DNA of 64,000 nt from Mycolicibacterium gilvum (GCF_900454025.1 NZ_UGQM01000001.1:4960001-5024000), one strand, 5' to 3'; shown: positions 17,632-28,494, counted from the first letter of the stretch. Notes: generated by a model not told the origin, from the sequence alone. Numbers and translations are program-made.

Positions 17632-18084
17632 ATGGCAGCACCGATTCTGCAGGCCGAGATCGACATCAACGCGCCGGTGTCGAAGGTGTGGGAGCTCGTC
17701 GCCGATCTGAAGAAGATGTCGCAGTGGAGCCCGCAGTGCCGCGTGATGAAGCCGCTCGGGACACTGCGCCCGGGTACGCGGACGATCAACCTCAACCGGC
17801 GCGGTCCGCTCTTCTGGCCCACGACGTGCCGGATCACCGAGTTCGTGCCGGAGCAGAAGCTCGGATTCCGCGTCAACGAGAACAACACCGTGTGGACCTA
17901 TGAGCTGGAGCCCACCGAGGCCGGCACCCGGCTCGTCGAGACGCGTCACGCCGAGAACGGCACCTCCGCCGTGTCGAACTTCCTCGTCGGAAAGTTCATG
18001 GGCGGGGTGCCCAGCTTCGAGCAGGAGCTGATCGAGGGTATGAACGCCTCGCTGCAGCGGATCAAGGCCGCCGCCGAGAAATAG
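17632..18084 (+). CDS. SRPBCC/polyketide-cyclase-like protein
   Basis: A 150-aa START/SRPBCC-fold protein: EIDINAPVSKVWELVADLKKMSQWSPQCRVMKPLG at the start, then WTYELEPTEAGTRLVETR, and a C-terminal helix (SFEQELIEGMNASLQRIKAAAE). The fold makes a cavity for a hydrophobic ligand; in mycobacteria such proteins include putative lipid carriers and the antitoxin- or toxin-like Rv0910 group, but no specific role can be assigned. GAGGAG lies upstream of the ATG. It converges on the DUF3027 gene. Confidence 0.8.
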   Translation: MAAPILQAEIDINAPVSKVWELVADLKKMSQWSPQCRVMKPLGTLRPGTRTINLNRRGPLFWPTTCRITEFVPEQKLGFRVNENNTVWTYELEPTEAGTRLVETRHAENGTSAVSNFLVGKFMGGVPSFEQELIEGMNASLQRIKAAAEK

Positions 18085-18092
18085 ACCAGGCC

Positions 18093-19019
18093 CTAGGATT
18101 CGGCCGGGGTCTCCACGGGGGATTCGGCAGGGGCCTCCGCCGGGGCCTCGACCGGGGATTCGGTCGAAGACTCTTCCGAAACCTCCGCGGGGGATTCGGT
18201 CGGCTGGCCGGACGCCTGCGGACGATCCACCACGTCGAGCACCCCGTCGTCGTACGGGTCGTACAGCGGGGAACCGGTGCCCGCCGCCGCCGGGGTGTCC
18301 GAGTGTGCGCCGCAGCCGAATTCGGCGTCGACGACGTGCCCGTCGGCGGCGTACTCATTGGCACACACACCGAACATCACTCCGAGCGCGCCACCGAGCG
18401 GAACGTAGTAGCCGCAGTCGCGGCACATCCGCCGCGTCGCCCGCGCCATCGCCGAACCGGGTCCGTACTCGCCGTCATGCCAGCGCTGGGCGGTGTCGTT
18501 GCGGCCCCACAGGCTGAGCACCTGGCGGCGGCCGAGTCCGACCTCGACGGCGACCTCGTCGATCTGCGGGTCGCCGGTGGCCGCGTACCCGGGCGCCAGG
18601 CGCGGGTCGTCGGCGGGTGGGGCGAGCAGGTCACCGGGGCTCAGATCGCCCGGACGGACCCGCTCCTCCCAGGGCACCCACTGGGGTGCCAGCAGTGCGG
18701 TCGGGCCGGGGACGAGGACGACTTCGCTGATGGTGGCGCGACCGGCGCCGGGGCACGCCGCGACCACGACGGCCCACTGCCAGCCGCGGTAGCCCGGTAG
18801 TTCGGCGAGGAAACGGTGGGTGGCCGACGTGGAATCCTCGAACCCCGCGCCGAGGTACTCCCCCACGCTGTCCTCACCGCTGAACTCGACGATCGCGGCG
18901 CGGGCGTCGTCGACAGCGCCCAGCAGCACGGCTTCCAGTTCCGGCGACGGGGTCGCGGGTTCAGGCGTCGGCGCCGGTTCCACGCCCGTGGGATCGGCCT
19001 GCTGATCGGGTTCGGTCAT
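18093..19019 (-). CDS. DUF3027 family protein
   Basis: A 308-aa protein with the DUF3027 core: ATHRFLAELPGYRGWQWAVVVAACPGA, ISEVVLVPGPTALLAPQWVPWEERVRPGDLSPGDLL, and a Cys-containing end (MCRDCGYYVPLGG...GVCANEYAADGHVVDAEFGCGAHS) that could bind metal. The C-terminal tail is a low-complexity (P-A/V-E-S) repeat. Start set at ATG 19019, 11 nt after GGAGG; the ATG at 19028 is too close to it. Function unknown. It is divergent from the MFS gene. Confidence 0.82.
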   Translation of the reverse strand: MTEPDQQADPTGVEPAPTPEPATPSPELEAVLLGAVDDARAAIVEFSGEDSVGEYLGAGFEDSTSATHRFLAELPGYRGWQWAVVVAACPGAGRATISEVVLVPGPTALLAPQWVPWEERVRPGDLSPGDLLAPPADDPRLAPGYAATGDPQIDEVAVEVGLGRRQVLSLWGRNDTAQRWHDGEYGPGSAMARATRRMCRDCGYYVPLGGALGVMFGVCANEYAADGHVVDAEFGCGAHSDTPAAAGTGSPLYDPYDDGVLDVVDRPQASGQPTESPAEVSEESSTESPVEAPAEAPAESPVETPAES

Positions 19020-19116
19020 GCTGTCCATCGCCTCCAATACTGCCTGACCCCGGCGACCTCTAGCCACACCGGCCGCCTGCGCGAGCGCTGTCGGTCCGAT
19101 AGGGGAGAATCGACCC

Positions 19117-20811
19117 GTGACCGGACCGCGGCGTGACCCCCGGGACCCTGACGGTCAGCAGGGTGGACGCTACTACCCGCCGCGCCCACCTGCGGGAGAA
19201 CATCCGGGGATGGCGAACTACCCGAGCGACCCGCAGACGCGCCCGGGTAACCGCAGACCGGGCCGTCCCTACTCGCCGGGCCAGGCAGGCAACCGATGGC
19301 TGCCTCCGCTGGACGACGACCCCCGCCGCGCAGGCCGCGACTACGACAGCCGCTACCACGACGCCCCGAGCGCCGCGGGCGGCGAGAAGGTCACCGTCAC
19401 CCGCGCCGCCGCGCAACGCAGCCGCGAGATGGGTTCGAAGGTCTACGGAATGGTGCACCGGGCCGCGACCGCGGACGGCGCCGACAAATCCGGGCTCACC
19501 GCGCTGACGTGGCCGGTGGTCGCGAACTTCGCGGTCGACGCCGCGATGGCGGTGGCGCTGGCCAACACGCTGTTCTTCGCGGCCGCCTCGGGCGAGAGCA
19601 AGGGCAAGGTCGCGCTGTACCTGCTCATCACGATCGCACCGTTCGCCGTGATCGCGCCGCTGATCGGCCCCGCGCTGGACCGGCTGCAGCACGGCAGGCG
19701 GGTCGCGCTGGCCGCGTCGTTCGTCCTGCGCACGGTGCTGGCCGTGGTGCTGATCGCCAACTTCGACAGCGCGACGGGCAGCTTTCCGTCCTGGGTGCTC
19801 TACCCGTGTGCGCTCGGCATGATGGTGCTGTCCAAATCGTTCTCGGTGCTGCGTAGCGCCGTCACTCCCCGCGTACTGCCCCCGAGCATCGACCTCGTGC
19901 GGGTCAACTCCCGGCTGACCACGTTCGGACTGTTGGGCGGCACGATGATCGGCGGCGGGATCGCCGCGGCCGCCGAGTACGGCTTCCAGCTGTTCCAGAT
20001 GCCGGGTGCACTGTATGTCGTCGTGGCGGTGACGGTCGCGGGGGCGGTGCTGGCGATGCGCATCCCGAAGTGGGTCGAGGTCACCGAGGGTGAGGTGCCT
20101 GCCACGCTGAGCTATCACGGCGCCACCGAAATGCTGCCTCGTGAACCCGCCGCCGCCACGGGCAGGGCCCGCCAGCCGCTCGGCCGCAACATCATCACCT
20201 CGTTGTGGGGCAATTGCACCGTCAAGGTGATGGTCGGATTCCTGTTCCTCTACCCGGCGTTCGTCGCCAAGGCCCACGACGCGAGCGGCTGGGAGCAGTT
20301 GCGCATCCTCGGGATGATCGGCGCGGCCGCGGCCATCGGGAACTTCGGGGGCAATTTCACCGCTGCCCGTCTCAAACTCGGGCACCCGGCGCGTCTGGTG
20401 GTGCGGTGTGCGATCGCGGTGACCGTCGTCGCGCTGGCCACGGCACTGACGGGCAATCTGTTCGTGGCCGCGGCGGCGACGCTGGTGACCTCGGCCGCCA
20501 GCGCGATCGCCAAGGCGTCGCTGGATGCGTCGATACAGGACGACCTGCCCGAGGAGTCGAGAGCGTCGGGATTCGGGCGCTCGGAGTCGCTGCTGCAGCT
20601 GGCGTGGGTGGCGGGCGGCGCGACGGGCGTGCTGATCTACACCGAGCTCTACGCGGGGTTCACCGCGATCACCGCGATCCTGATCCTGGGTCTCGCGCAG
20701 ACGGTGCTGAGCTATCGTGGCGAGTCGCTGGTGCCGGGGCTCGGCGGTAACCGCCCCGTGCACGCCGAGCAGGAAGGTGTACGGACGGATGCGGTGGTGA
20801 CCCGCGAGTGA
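19117..20811 (+). CDS. MFS-type transporter (Rv0876c-like)
   Basis: A 564-aa membrane protein of the major facilitator type. The first 110 residues are a cytoplasmic Pro/Arg/Asp-rich tail. From NFAVDAAMAVALANTLFFAAA on, about ten to twelve hydrophobic helices follow, with GPALDRLQHGRRVALAASFVLRTVL resembling the MFS loop 2-3 motif. The substrate is unknown. GTG start with GGGGAG 8 nt upstream. The downstream DUF2771 gene overlaps its stop codon by 4 bp (GTGA), so they are coupled. Confidence 0.82.
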   Translation: MTGPRRDPRDPDGQQGGRYYPPRPPAGEHPGMANYPSDPQTRPGNRRPGRPYSPGQAGNRWLPPLDDDPRRAGRDYDSRYHDAPSAAGGEKVTVTRAAAQRSREMGSKVYGMVHRAATADGADKSGLTALTWPVVANFAVDAAMAVALANTLFFAAASGESKGKVALYLLITIAPFAVIAPLIGPALDRLQHGRRVALAASFVLRTVLAVVLIANFDSATGSFPSWVLYPCALGMMVLSKSFSVLRSAVTPRVLPPSIDLVRVNSRLTTFGLLGGTMIGGGIAAAAEYGFQLFQMPGALYVVVAVTVAGAVLAMRIPKWVEVTEGEVPATLSYHGATEMLPREPAAATGRARQPLGRNIITSLWGNCTVKVMVGFLFLYPAFVAKAHDASGWEQLRILGMIGAAAAIGNFGGNFTAARLKLGHPARLVVRCAIAVTVVALATALTGNLFVAAAATLVTSAASAIAKASLDASIQDDLPEESRASGFGRSESLLQLAWVAGGATGVLIYTELYAGFTAITAILILGLAQTVLSYRGESLVPGLGGNRPVHAEQEGVRTDAVVTRE

Positions 20812-21323
20812 AACGTCTTGTCGCAGTGCTGGCGGCGGTCGCTCTGCTCGCGTCGATCGGTACCGGCGTGCTGGTCTGGCAGCTGTCCCGCGACCACGGC
20901 CCCGGCTACCCGGAGATCTCGGCCTTCTCGCACGGCAATCTGACGCGGGTCGGCCCCTACCGCTACTGCCAGGTGTTCAATCCGACCGACTGTGCCGTTC
21001 CCGCCGAGCAGGGCGAGCTCGCGGTCGACGCCCGCCATCCCGTGCAGCTGTCCATCCCGTCGGCAATCTCGCGCGCACCGTGGGTGTTGCTGCGCGCCTA
21101 CACCGACGACGACATCGTCGAGATCGTTCCGCCGCACACCCGCCTGGCGGTGACGATCCCGACCGAAGACCCCGAGCGCGGACGACTCACCGGCATCGCG
21201 GTGCAGCTTCCGACGTGGGTGCGCGACGAGGCCGGCAATGAATTCCCCGTGCCGCACGCGGAGTGGGCGGTCCAGACGGTCTGGCCGGACGAACCGGCGG
21301 GTGATCCTCAGCCCGCTGAGTGA
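20808..21323 (+). CDS. DUF2771 exported protein (Rv0875c-like)
   Basis: A 171-aa protein with an N-terminal hydrophobic segment (MKRLVAVLAAVALLASIGTGVLVW) and no lipobox Cys, so it is either anchored or cleaved. The rest (PYRYCQVFNPTDCAVPAEQGELAV...PTWVRDEAGNEFPVPHAEWAVQTVW) is the DUF2771 domain with two Cys that could form a disulphide. Function unknown. Translationally coupled to the transporter upstream. Its end overlaps the convergent GST gene by 16 bp. Confidence 0.8.
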   Translation: MKRLVAVLAAVALLASIGTGVLVWQLSRDHGPGYPEISAFSHGNLTRVGPYRYCQVFNPTDCAVPAEQGELAVDARHPVQLSIPSAISRAPWVLLRAYTDDDIVEIVPPHTRLAVTIPTEDPERGRLTGIAVQLPTWVRDEAGNEFPVPHAEWAVQTVWPDEPAGDPQPAE

Positions 21324-22324
21324 GCCTCGGGCACGCGTTCACCCTCGCGCGTCGGGCCGGGAGCAGTCCCGTCTCCGAAGGGCCTACCGCCCAGCGCTTC
21401 GCGGCCGTGCGGGCTCAGCCAGTTCGACAGGTCGGGCCCCTTCGGGACGACGCCCGTCGGATTAATGTCGGAGTGGACGATGTAGTAGTGCTGCTTGATC
21501 TGGACGAAGTCGGTGGTGTCCCCGAAGCCCGGCGTCTGGAACAGGTCACGGGCGTAGGCCCACAGCGCCGGCATCTCGGAGAGCTTGCTCCGGTTGCACT
21601 TGAAATGCCCGTGATACACCGGGTCGAACCTGGCCAGGGTCGTGAACAGCCGCACGTCGGCCTCGGTGATCGTGTCCCCTACCAGATATCGCTGGTCGGC
21701 CAACCGGTCCTCCAACCAGTCGAGCGCGGTGAACAACCGGTCGTAGGCCCTCTCGTAGGCCCTCTGTGAGCCGGCGAAGCCGCACCGGTAGACACCGTTG
21801 TTGACCTCTGTGTAGATCCGCTGGGCCACCTCGTCGATCTCGTCGCGCAGCGGCTCCGGGTAGAGCTGCGGGGCCCCTTCGCGATGGTGGGCCGACCATT
21901 CCGTCGAGAAGTCCAGGGTGATCTGCGCGAAGTCGTTGGTGACGACCTGACCGGTTTCGACCTCGACGATCGCGGGGACCGTCACGCCCTTCGGATAGTC
22001 CGGGACGCGCTTGTCGTACGCATCGCGCAGGTAGTGGATTCCGAGCACCGGGTCGACAGCGTCCGGGTCGAGATCGAAGGTCCAGCTGCGCTCGTCGTGG
22101 GTGGGGCCGCAAAAGCCGATGGAGAGAGCATCTTCGAGGCCCAGCAGGCGTCGCACGATGATCGTCCGGTTGGCCCACGGACACGCCCTGGCCACGACCA
22201 GCCGGTACCGGCCCGCCTCGACGGGGTAACCGTCACGGCCGTCGGCGGTGATCCGGGTGGTGATGTAGTCGGTGTCCCGGTTGAACTCACCGTCGGACGC
22301 GGAGGAGTCGGCCACGTAGCTCAT
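21308..22324 (-). CDS. Xi-class GST / glutathionyl-hydroquinone reductase-like protein
   Basis: A 338-aa protein of the ECM4/YqjG group. The N-terminal thioredoxin-like domain has RLVVARACPWANRTIIVRRLLGLEDALSIGF, with the CPWA active-site Cys typical of the xi class. The C-terminal helical domain includes YRCGFAGSQRAYERAYDRLFTALDWLEDRL and DVRLFTTLARFDPVYHGHFKCNRSKLSEMPALWAYARDLFQTPGF. These enzymes reduce S-glutathionylated quinones. Mycobacteria use mycothiol, so that would be the likely thiol (inference). Start at ATG 22324, where homology begins. Confidence 0.88.
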   Translation of the reverse strand: MSYVADSSASDGEFNRDTDYITTRITADGRDGYPVEAGRYRLVVARACPWANRTIIVRRLLGLEDALSIGFCGPTHDERSWTFDLDPDAVDPVLGIHYLRDAYDKRVPDYPKGVTVPAIVEVETGQVVTNDFAQITLDFSTEWSAHHREGAPQLYPEPLRDEIDEVAQRIYTEVNNGVYRCGFAGSQRAYERAYDRLFTALDWLEDRLADQRYLVGDTITEADVRLFTTLARFDPVYHGHFKCNRSKLSEMPALWAYARDLFQTPGFGDTTDFVQIKQHYYIVHSDINPTGVVPKGPDLSNWLSPHGREALGGRPFGDGTAPGPTREGERVPEAHSAG

Positions 22325-22446
22325 AGCTGCCTTGATACCCGTATCGCGGCGGCGAATCTGAAGTTGATCGCTTTTTCGGGCTCCTACTTGATGAACGACT
22401 TCAGATTCGCGCCCCGCGGAACCGGCGCGAGGGCCTCCAGCGTCCA

Positions 22447-23329
22447 ATGGCCATGGACCTATTCGTCGGAACTGAGGCGCTGAGTGCCGGCACGGTCAAC
22501 CGGTACCAACTCTCGACGCGCTACCGGGCAGTGCACCGCAATGTCTACGCCCCGAAGGGCCGGCAGCTCACGCCCGTGCAGAAAGCCGAGGCGGCGTGGC
22601 TGTGGTCGCGCCGGACTGCCGCCGTCGTCGGTGTGTCCGCCGCCGCGATGCACGGCGCGCTGTGGATCGACCCCCCGCCTGCCGGCCGAACTGAACCAGC
22701 GCAGTCAGCACCGCAGCCCCGGAATCTTGCTGCACTGCAACGCACTTCGCCACGACGAAGTCACCACCGTGCGCGGCATCCCGGTCACGACGCCACAGCG
22801 CACCGCATTCGATCTCGGCCGTAGGGCAGGTGTCGTGCGAGCGGTGGTGCGACTGGACGCGTTGCTGCGAGCGACGAACACGGGACCCGACGACGTACGG
22901 CTGGTCGCAGAGCGTCACCGCGGAGCACGGGGGATCGTGCAACTGCGGCAGGTCCTCGAGCTGGTCGACGCCGGAGCTGAATCACCTCAGGAGACGCGCA
23001 CGCGCCTTGTGCTCATCACAGCGGGCCTACCGCCCGAAGGCACCCAGATCGACGTCTACGACCGGTTCGGATACCACCTCGGCCGCGTCGATATGGGCTG
23101 GGAGACGTGGAAGGTCGGCGTCGAGTACGACGGCGAGCACCACTGGGGCGACGCCCGGCAAGGCGCCCGCGACATCGACCGTCTGGCGACCCTCGAGGCT
23201 CAGGGCTGGCGGATCATCCGGGTCAGCGCCGACATCCTGCGCGATCGCCCCGCGACCATCGCATCGCGGACCTATGCAGCGCTCCGTGACGCCGGGGCGC
23301 CCATCGGGCCGCCCAATCTGAACTTATGA
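22447..23329 (+). pseudogene. DUF559-type endonuclease-fold protein, split by a one-base frameshift
   Basis: The first frame from ATG 22447 gives MAMDLFVGTEALSAGTVNRYQLSTRYRAVHRNVYAPKG...VVGVSAAAMHGALWID, a winged-helix-like N-terminus seen with DUF559 genes. The second frame continues LPAELNQRSQHRSPGILLHCNALRHDEVTTVRGIPVTTPQRTAFDLGRRA and ends in a PDDEXK-like domain, VGVEYDGEHHWGDARQGARDIDRLATLEAQGWRIIRVSADIL. The switch occurs at a run of six C (22671-22676); five would restore one open frame of about 294 codons. It could be a real mutation, slippage or a sequencing error. The function of this common mycobacterial family is not established. Confidence 0.75.
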
Positions 23330-23408
23330 GCGCATTTTCGCCGACAGTTCGACAAGAAGTTCAGTGTCGACCCCCCGAGTGTCGACCCCCGAGCGCGGCG
23401 GCAATGAC

Positions 23409-23819
23409 CTACGCGTCGAGTTCGCGCGCGACGGCCTTGACGACCTCGGAGACCCGGCGCGCGACCTTGCGGTCGGGGTACTTGCCCTTGCGCAGCTCGG
23501 GCTGCACAGCTCCTTCGAGGAGCGTGATCATGTCCTCGACCATGCCGTGCAGCTCGTCGGGGGTGTGCTTGTGCTCGGCAGCGGCAGCTTCGCGACGGTT
23601 CCGGCTCACGCTCGGCGGCGGATCGATGAGCTTGACCTGCAGTGCCTGCGGTCCGCGGCGTCCCGCCGCCACGCCGAACTCGACGCGCTGACCGGCCTTC
23701 AGACCTTCGACACCGGCAGGCAGCGCCGAGGACCGCACGTAGACGTCTTCGCCCTCCTCCTGTGAGAGGAATCCGAAGCCTTTCTCCGCGTCGTACCACT
23801 TCACCCGGCCGGTTGGCAC
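23409..23819 (-). CDS. cspB: Cold-shock-domain protein with helical extension (CspB-like)
   Basis: A 136-aa protein. Residues 1-65 form a cold-shock domain: [59 protein letters not shown], with the RNP1 (GFGFL) and RNP2 (VYVRS) single-strand-binding motifs. A C-terminal helical extension ([49 protein letters not shown]) is typical of the mycobacterial protein and longer than in classic Csp. Start set at GTG 23819 by comparison with the family's MPTG start; GTG 23828 is in frame. Confidence 0.9.
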   Translation of the reverse strand: MPTGRVKWYDAEKGFGFLSQEEGEDVYVRSSALPAGVEGLKAGQRVEFGVAAGRRGPQALQVKLIDPPPSVSRNRREAAAAEHKHTPDELHGMVEDMITLLEGAVQPELRKGKYPDRKVARRVSEVVKAVARELDA

Positions 23820-23982
23820 TGGTCTCACCTGCTGTCTGTCTGGTGTCGATAACGCCTACATGGCTACATAAAGGAAGCGCCCCGCCTGCGTCGGGACGCG
23901 CCGTGCAAGATCCTACTCGGACGTCCGGGCGGCCAGCATCCCCTTATGTCGGTAGGCTGCAGGTCACCGCTGGAGGAAGATG

Positions 23983-24390
23983 ATGCGACTGATTCTGAAC
24001 GTCATTTGGCTGGTGTTCGGCGGCCTCTGGCTGGCGCTCGGCTACCTCCTGGCGGCGCTGATCTGCTTCGTCCTGATCGTCACCATCCCTTTCGGTTTCG
24101 CGTCGCTGCGGATCGCGGCCTACGCGCTGTGGCCGTTCGGCCGGACCATCGTGGAGAAGCCGGGCCCGCGTCCGGGCGCGCTGGTCGGCAACGTCATCTG
24201 GGTCATCGTCGCCGGCGTGTGGCTGGCGATCGGACACATCACCACCGCGCTCGCGATGGCCATCACGATCGTCGGTATCCCGCTGGCCCTGGCCAATCTG
24301 AAGCTGATTCCGGTGTCGCTGATGCCGCTGGGCAAGGAGATCGTGCCGGTCGATCAGGCTCACGGTCGCGTGGTCGGTTCGGTGCCGTGA
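23983..24390 (+). CDS. YccF-domain membrane protein (Rv0870c-like)
   Basis: A 135-aa membrane protein with two copies of the YccF/DUF307 repeat: LILNVIWLVFGGLWLALGYLLAALICFVLIVTIPFGFASLRIAAYALWPFGR and LVGNVIWVIVAGVWLAIGHITTALAMAITIVGIPLALANLKLIPVSLMPLG. Function unknown. Two ATGs stand in tandem; the second (23983) has the better distance to GGAGGA. moaA starts within its stop codon (GTGA overlap). Confidence 0.85.
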   Translation: MRLILNVIWLVFGGLWLALGYLLAALICFVLIVTIPFGFASLRIAAYALWPFGRTIVEKPGPRPGALVGNVIWVIVAGVWLAIGHITTALAMAITIVGIPLALANLKLIPVSLMPLGKEIVPVDQAHGRVVGSVP

Positions 24391-25448
24391 CGGTCGTCCC
24401 CCTCGGGTTGCCGTCTGTCCAGCGCCCTTCGACCCCGGCGCCGGCGACCGGCCCCCTGATCGACACCTTCGGGCGGGTCGCGACGGATCTGCGGGTGTCG
24501 CTGACCGACCTGTGCAATCTGCGCTGCACCTACTGCATGCCCGCCGAGGGACTCGACTGGATGCCGCGCGACCAGAAGCTCACCCCCGACGAACTGACCC
24601 GGTTGCTGCGCATCGGCGTCACCCGCCTGGGGATCACGAGCATCCGGTTCACCGGCGGAGAACCCCTGGTGGTGCCGCATCTCGAGGATGTCCTCGCGGC
24701 GACGACGGCGCTGCGACCCCGCCCCGAGATCACGCTGACCACCAACGGCATCGGGCTCGCGCAGCGGGCGGCGGGGCTCAGACGTGCCGGACTCAATCGC
24801 ATCAACGTGTCGCTGGACACCGTCGATCCGGCGCGCTTCGCCGCGATCACCCGCCGCGACAGGTTCGACGACGTGATCGCCGGTCTTCACGCCGCGAAGG
24901 AAGCGGGGCTGCAGCCGGTGAAGGTCAACGCGGTGCTCGACGCGGTGAGAGGCCTGCAGGACGCGGTGGCACTTCTTGGCTTCTGCCTGGAGAACGGCTA
25001 TCAGTTGCGGATCATCGAGCAGATGCCGCTCGACGCCGGCCACTCCTGGCAGCGCGACCGTGCGCTGAGCGCCGACGACATCCTGGACACGCTGCGGCGG
25101 CACTTCACGCTCACTCCCGACCCCGCCCCGCGCGGGTCGGCACCGGCACAGCTGTGGCGGGTCCACGACGGGACCGGAGTGGTCGGCCGGGTCGGGATCA
25201 TCGCGTCGGTGTCGCACGCGTTCTGCTCGACCTGTGACCGCAGCCGGCTCACCGCCGACGGTCAGGTCCGCAACTGTCTGTTCGCCCGCGACGAGACCGA
25301 CCTGCGGGCGCTGCTGCGCTCCGGTGCGGACGACGACGCCCTGGAGGCAGCGTGGCGCGCGGCGATGTGGGCCAAGGCCGCCGGGCACGGCATCAACGAT
25401 CCCGATTTCGTGCAGCCGGACCGGCCGATGAGCGCGATCGGAGGCTGA
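24387..25448 (+). CDS. moaA: GTP 3',8-cyclase, molybdopterin synthesis step 1
   Basis: Radical-SAM enzyme that, with MoaC, turns GTP into cyclic pyranopterin phosphate. The 353-aa protein carries the radical-SAM cluster CNLRCTYCMPAEGL, the SAM motif FTGGEPL, and the C-terminal second Fe-S cluster CSTCDRSRLTADGQVRNCLFA. It ends in GG, as MoaA enzymes need. GTG 24387 overlaps the yccF-type gene, so translation is coupled. It matches what I recall as moaA2 of M. tuberculosis. Confidence 0.95.
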   Translation: MTVVPLGLPSVQRPSTPAPATGPLIDTFGRVATDLRVSLTDLCNLRCTYCMPAEGLDWMPRDQKLTPDELTRLLRIGVTRLGITSIRFTGGEPLVVPHLEDVLAATTALRPRPEITLTTNGIGLAQRAAGLRRAGLNRINVSLDTVDPARFAAITRRDRFDDVIAGLHAAKEAGLQPVKVNAVLDAVRGLQDAVALLGFCLENGYQLRIIEQMPLDAGHSWQRDRALSADDILDTLRRHFTLTPDPAPRGSAPAQLWRVHDGTGVVGRVGIIASVSHAFCSTCDRSRLTADGQVRNCLFARDETDLRALLRSGADDDALEAAWRAAMWAKAAGHGINDPDFVQPDRPMSAIGG

Positions 25449-25452
25449 GGGC

Positions 25453-25719
25453 TTGCCTGCTGGGACCGACGTGCGGGTGACCGTGCGGTATTTCGCGGCG
25501 GCGCGCGCCGCGGCGGGGGCGGAATCGGAGACGATCGACGTTCCGTCCGGCACCACCGTCGACGCGCTCGTGGCGACGCTGCGCAGTCGCGACGACGGTC
25601 TGGCCTCGGTGTTGGCGAGATGCTCGTATCTGCGCGACGGTGTCGCCGTGCGCGACATGGGTGTGGTCCTCGACGACGCGCAGACGATCGACGTCCTGCC
25701 TCCGTTCGCGGGCGGCTAG
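25453..25719 (+). CDS. moaD: Molybdopterin synthase small subunit (ThiS/MoaD fold)
   Basis: An 88-aa ubiquitin-fold sulphur carrier. The sequence VRVTVRYFAAARAAAGAESETIDVPSGTTVDALVATLRSR ends in VLPPFAGG, and the terminal Gly-Gly is the thiocarboxylation site. It partners MoaE, encoded beyond rpfA on the other strand. A TTG start at 25453 has GGAGG 8 nt upstream inside the end of moaA; GTG 25471 is an alternative. Separated from moaA by 4 bp. Confidence 0.92.
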   Translation: MPAGTDVRVTVRYFAAARAAAGAESETIDVPSGTTVDALVATLRSRDDGLASVLARCSYLRDGVAVRDMGVVLDDAQTIDVLPPFAGG

Positions 25720-25738
25720 AGGCCGAATACACCTTTCT

Positions 25739-25767
25739 ATTCCGTGATTTGCGTCACATCACGGAAT
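25739..25767. promoter_or_regulatory. CRP-type site inside a 10-bp inverted repeat, upstream of rpfA
   Basis: ATTCCGTGAT (25739-25748) and ATCACGGAAT (25758-25767) form a perfect inverted repeat with 9 bp between. Nested in it, CGTGA-TTTGCG-TCACA (25743-25758) fits the mycobacterial CRP consensus with one mismatch. M. tuberculosis rpfA is, as I recall, a CRP (Rv3676) target. Confidence 0.75.
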
Positions 25768-25969
25768 GGTCACGGGATGGCTACGGACAGGTTGAGGGAC
25801 CCGGCACCTGCAGGAACGACAGTCGGTCCTGGGTATTTAGAGTTTTTTTAGTATTTGCCGCGTTCCGCAACACGGCTGTGAGCAAAAGATGACGAGCCCC
25901 TGGGGAGCCGTTACCGTCTGAACAGGCCGATCGACCCCCACAGATGACCGGCCTGCCGCACCACCGATT

Positions 25970-27580
<1,611 letters not shown>

Positions 27581-27583
27581 TAT

Positions 27584-28009
27584 CTAGGCGGAGTTCACCC
27601 ATTCGTCGGAGCCATCGGTGAAGAACTGATGCTTCCAGACCGGTAGCCGCTCCTTGACGCGGTCGACCAGCCGGGCGCACGTCTCGAAGGCGGCCCCGCG
27701 GTGATCGGCGGCGACCGCGGCCACCAGTGCGGCATCGCCGATACGCAGGGTGCCGACCCGATGACTCACAGCGATCGCGCGCACACCGTGGCTCTCGGCG
27801 GCGATCTCGGCTGCCACGTCGGCCAGCGTCTGTTCGGCGGTCGGGTGCGACGAGTACTCCAAGCGGGTGACGCCCCGTCCCCCGTCGTGGTCCCGGACGA
27901 CGCCCGCGAACGTGACGACGGCTCCGGCCGATTCGTGGGCGACGAGGTTCTCGTGCTCGGTGGTGTCGATGAGCTGATCGGTCAGCGCCGCGCGTACCAC
28001 GATGGTCAT
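27584..28009 (-). CDS. moaE: Molybdopterin synthase large subunit
   Basis: Transfers sulphur from MoaD thiocarboxylate to precursor Z, making molybdopterin. The 141-aa protein shows [67 protein letters not shown] and the active-site Lys in [15 protein letters not shown]. Its ATG overlaps the mog stop by 4 bp, so moaC-mog-moaE form one operon read leftwards, converging on rpfA with 3 bp between stops. Confidence 0.95.
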   Translation of the reverse strand: MTIVVRAALTDQLIDTTEHENLVAHESAGAVVTFAGVVRDHDGGRGVTRLEYSSHPTAEQTLADVAAEIAAESHGVRAIAVSHRVGTLRIGDAALVAAVAADHRGAAFETCARLVDRVKERLPVWKHQFFTDGSDEWVNSA

Positions 28010-28494
28010 CGCGTGTGGTCCTTGCCGTGGAGTTGGTCGAGGGCGTGGTCGAGTACCTCGGCGAGCACTCCGAGCCCGTCCCTGACCCCGCCGAGGGAGC
28101 CGGGCAGGTTGACGATCAGCGTCCTGCCTGCGACGCCGCAGACCCCGCGGGAGAGCACCGACGTCGGCACCTTCGGGAGCCCGGAACGCCGGATCGCGTC
28201 GGCGAGGCCGGGGATCTCGTAGTCGAGCAGCGCCGAGGTGATCTGGGGCGTCGCATCGGTCGGTGAGATGCCGGTGCCGCCCGAGGTCAGGATCACATCC
28301 GGAGCGTCGGCGAGAGCGGCCTCGAGCGCCGCTGCGACAGGTTCGCCGTCGGCGACGACCACGGGTGCCGGTGTGGTGATGCCGCGGTCGGTCAGCCAGT
28401 CGGCCAGAACGGGCCCGCAGCGGTCCTCGTAGACGCCACCGGCGGCGCGCGTGGAGGCGATGACGACGACGCCGGTCCGCGTCACCGGGTCCAC
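28006..28494 (-). CDS. mog: Molybdopterin adenylyltransferase (MogA/MoaB type)
   Basis: Activates molybdopterin by adenylylation before metal insertion. The 162-aa protein has the MoCF-binding motif [18 protein letters not shown] and [39 protein letters not shown] start at 28494 overlaps the end of moaC by 13 bp. Within the moaC-mog-moaE operon. Confidence 0.93.
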   Translation of the reverse strand: MDPVTRTGVVVIASTRAAGGVYEDRCGPVLADWLTDRGITTPAPVVVADGEPVAAALEAALADAPDVILTSGGTGISPTDATPQITSALLDYEIPGLADAIRRSGLPKVPTSVLSRGVCGVAGRTLIVNLPGSLGGVRDGLGVLAEVLDHALDQLHGKDHTR

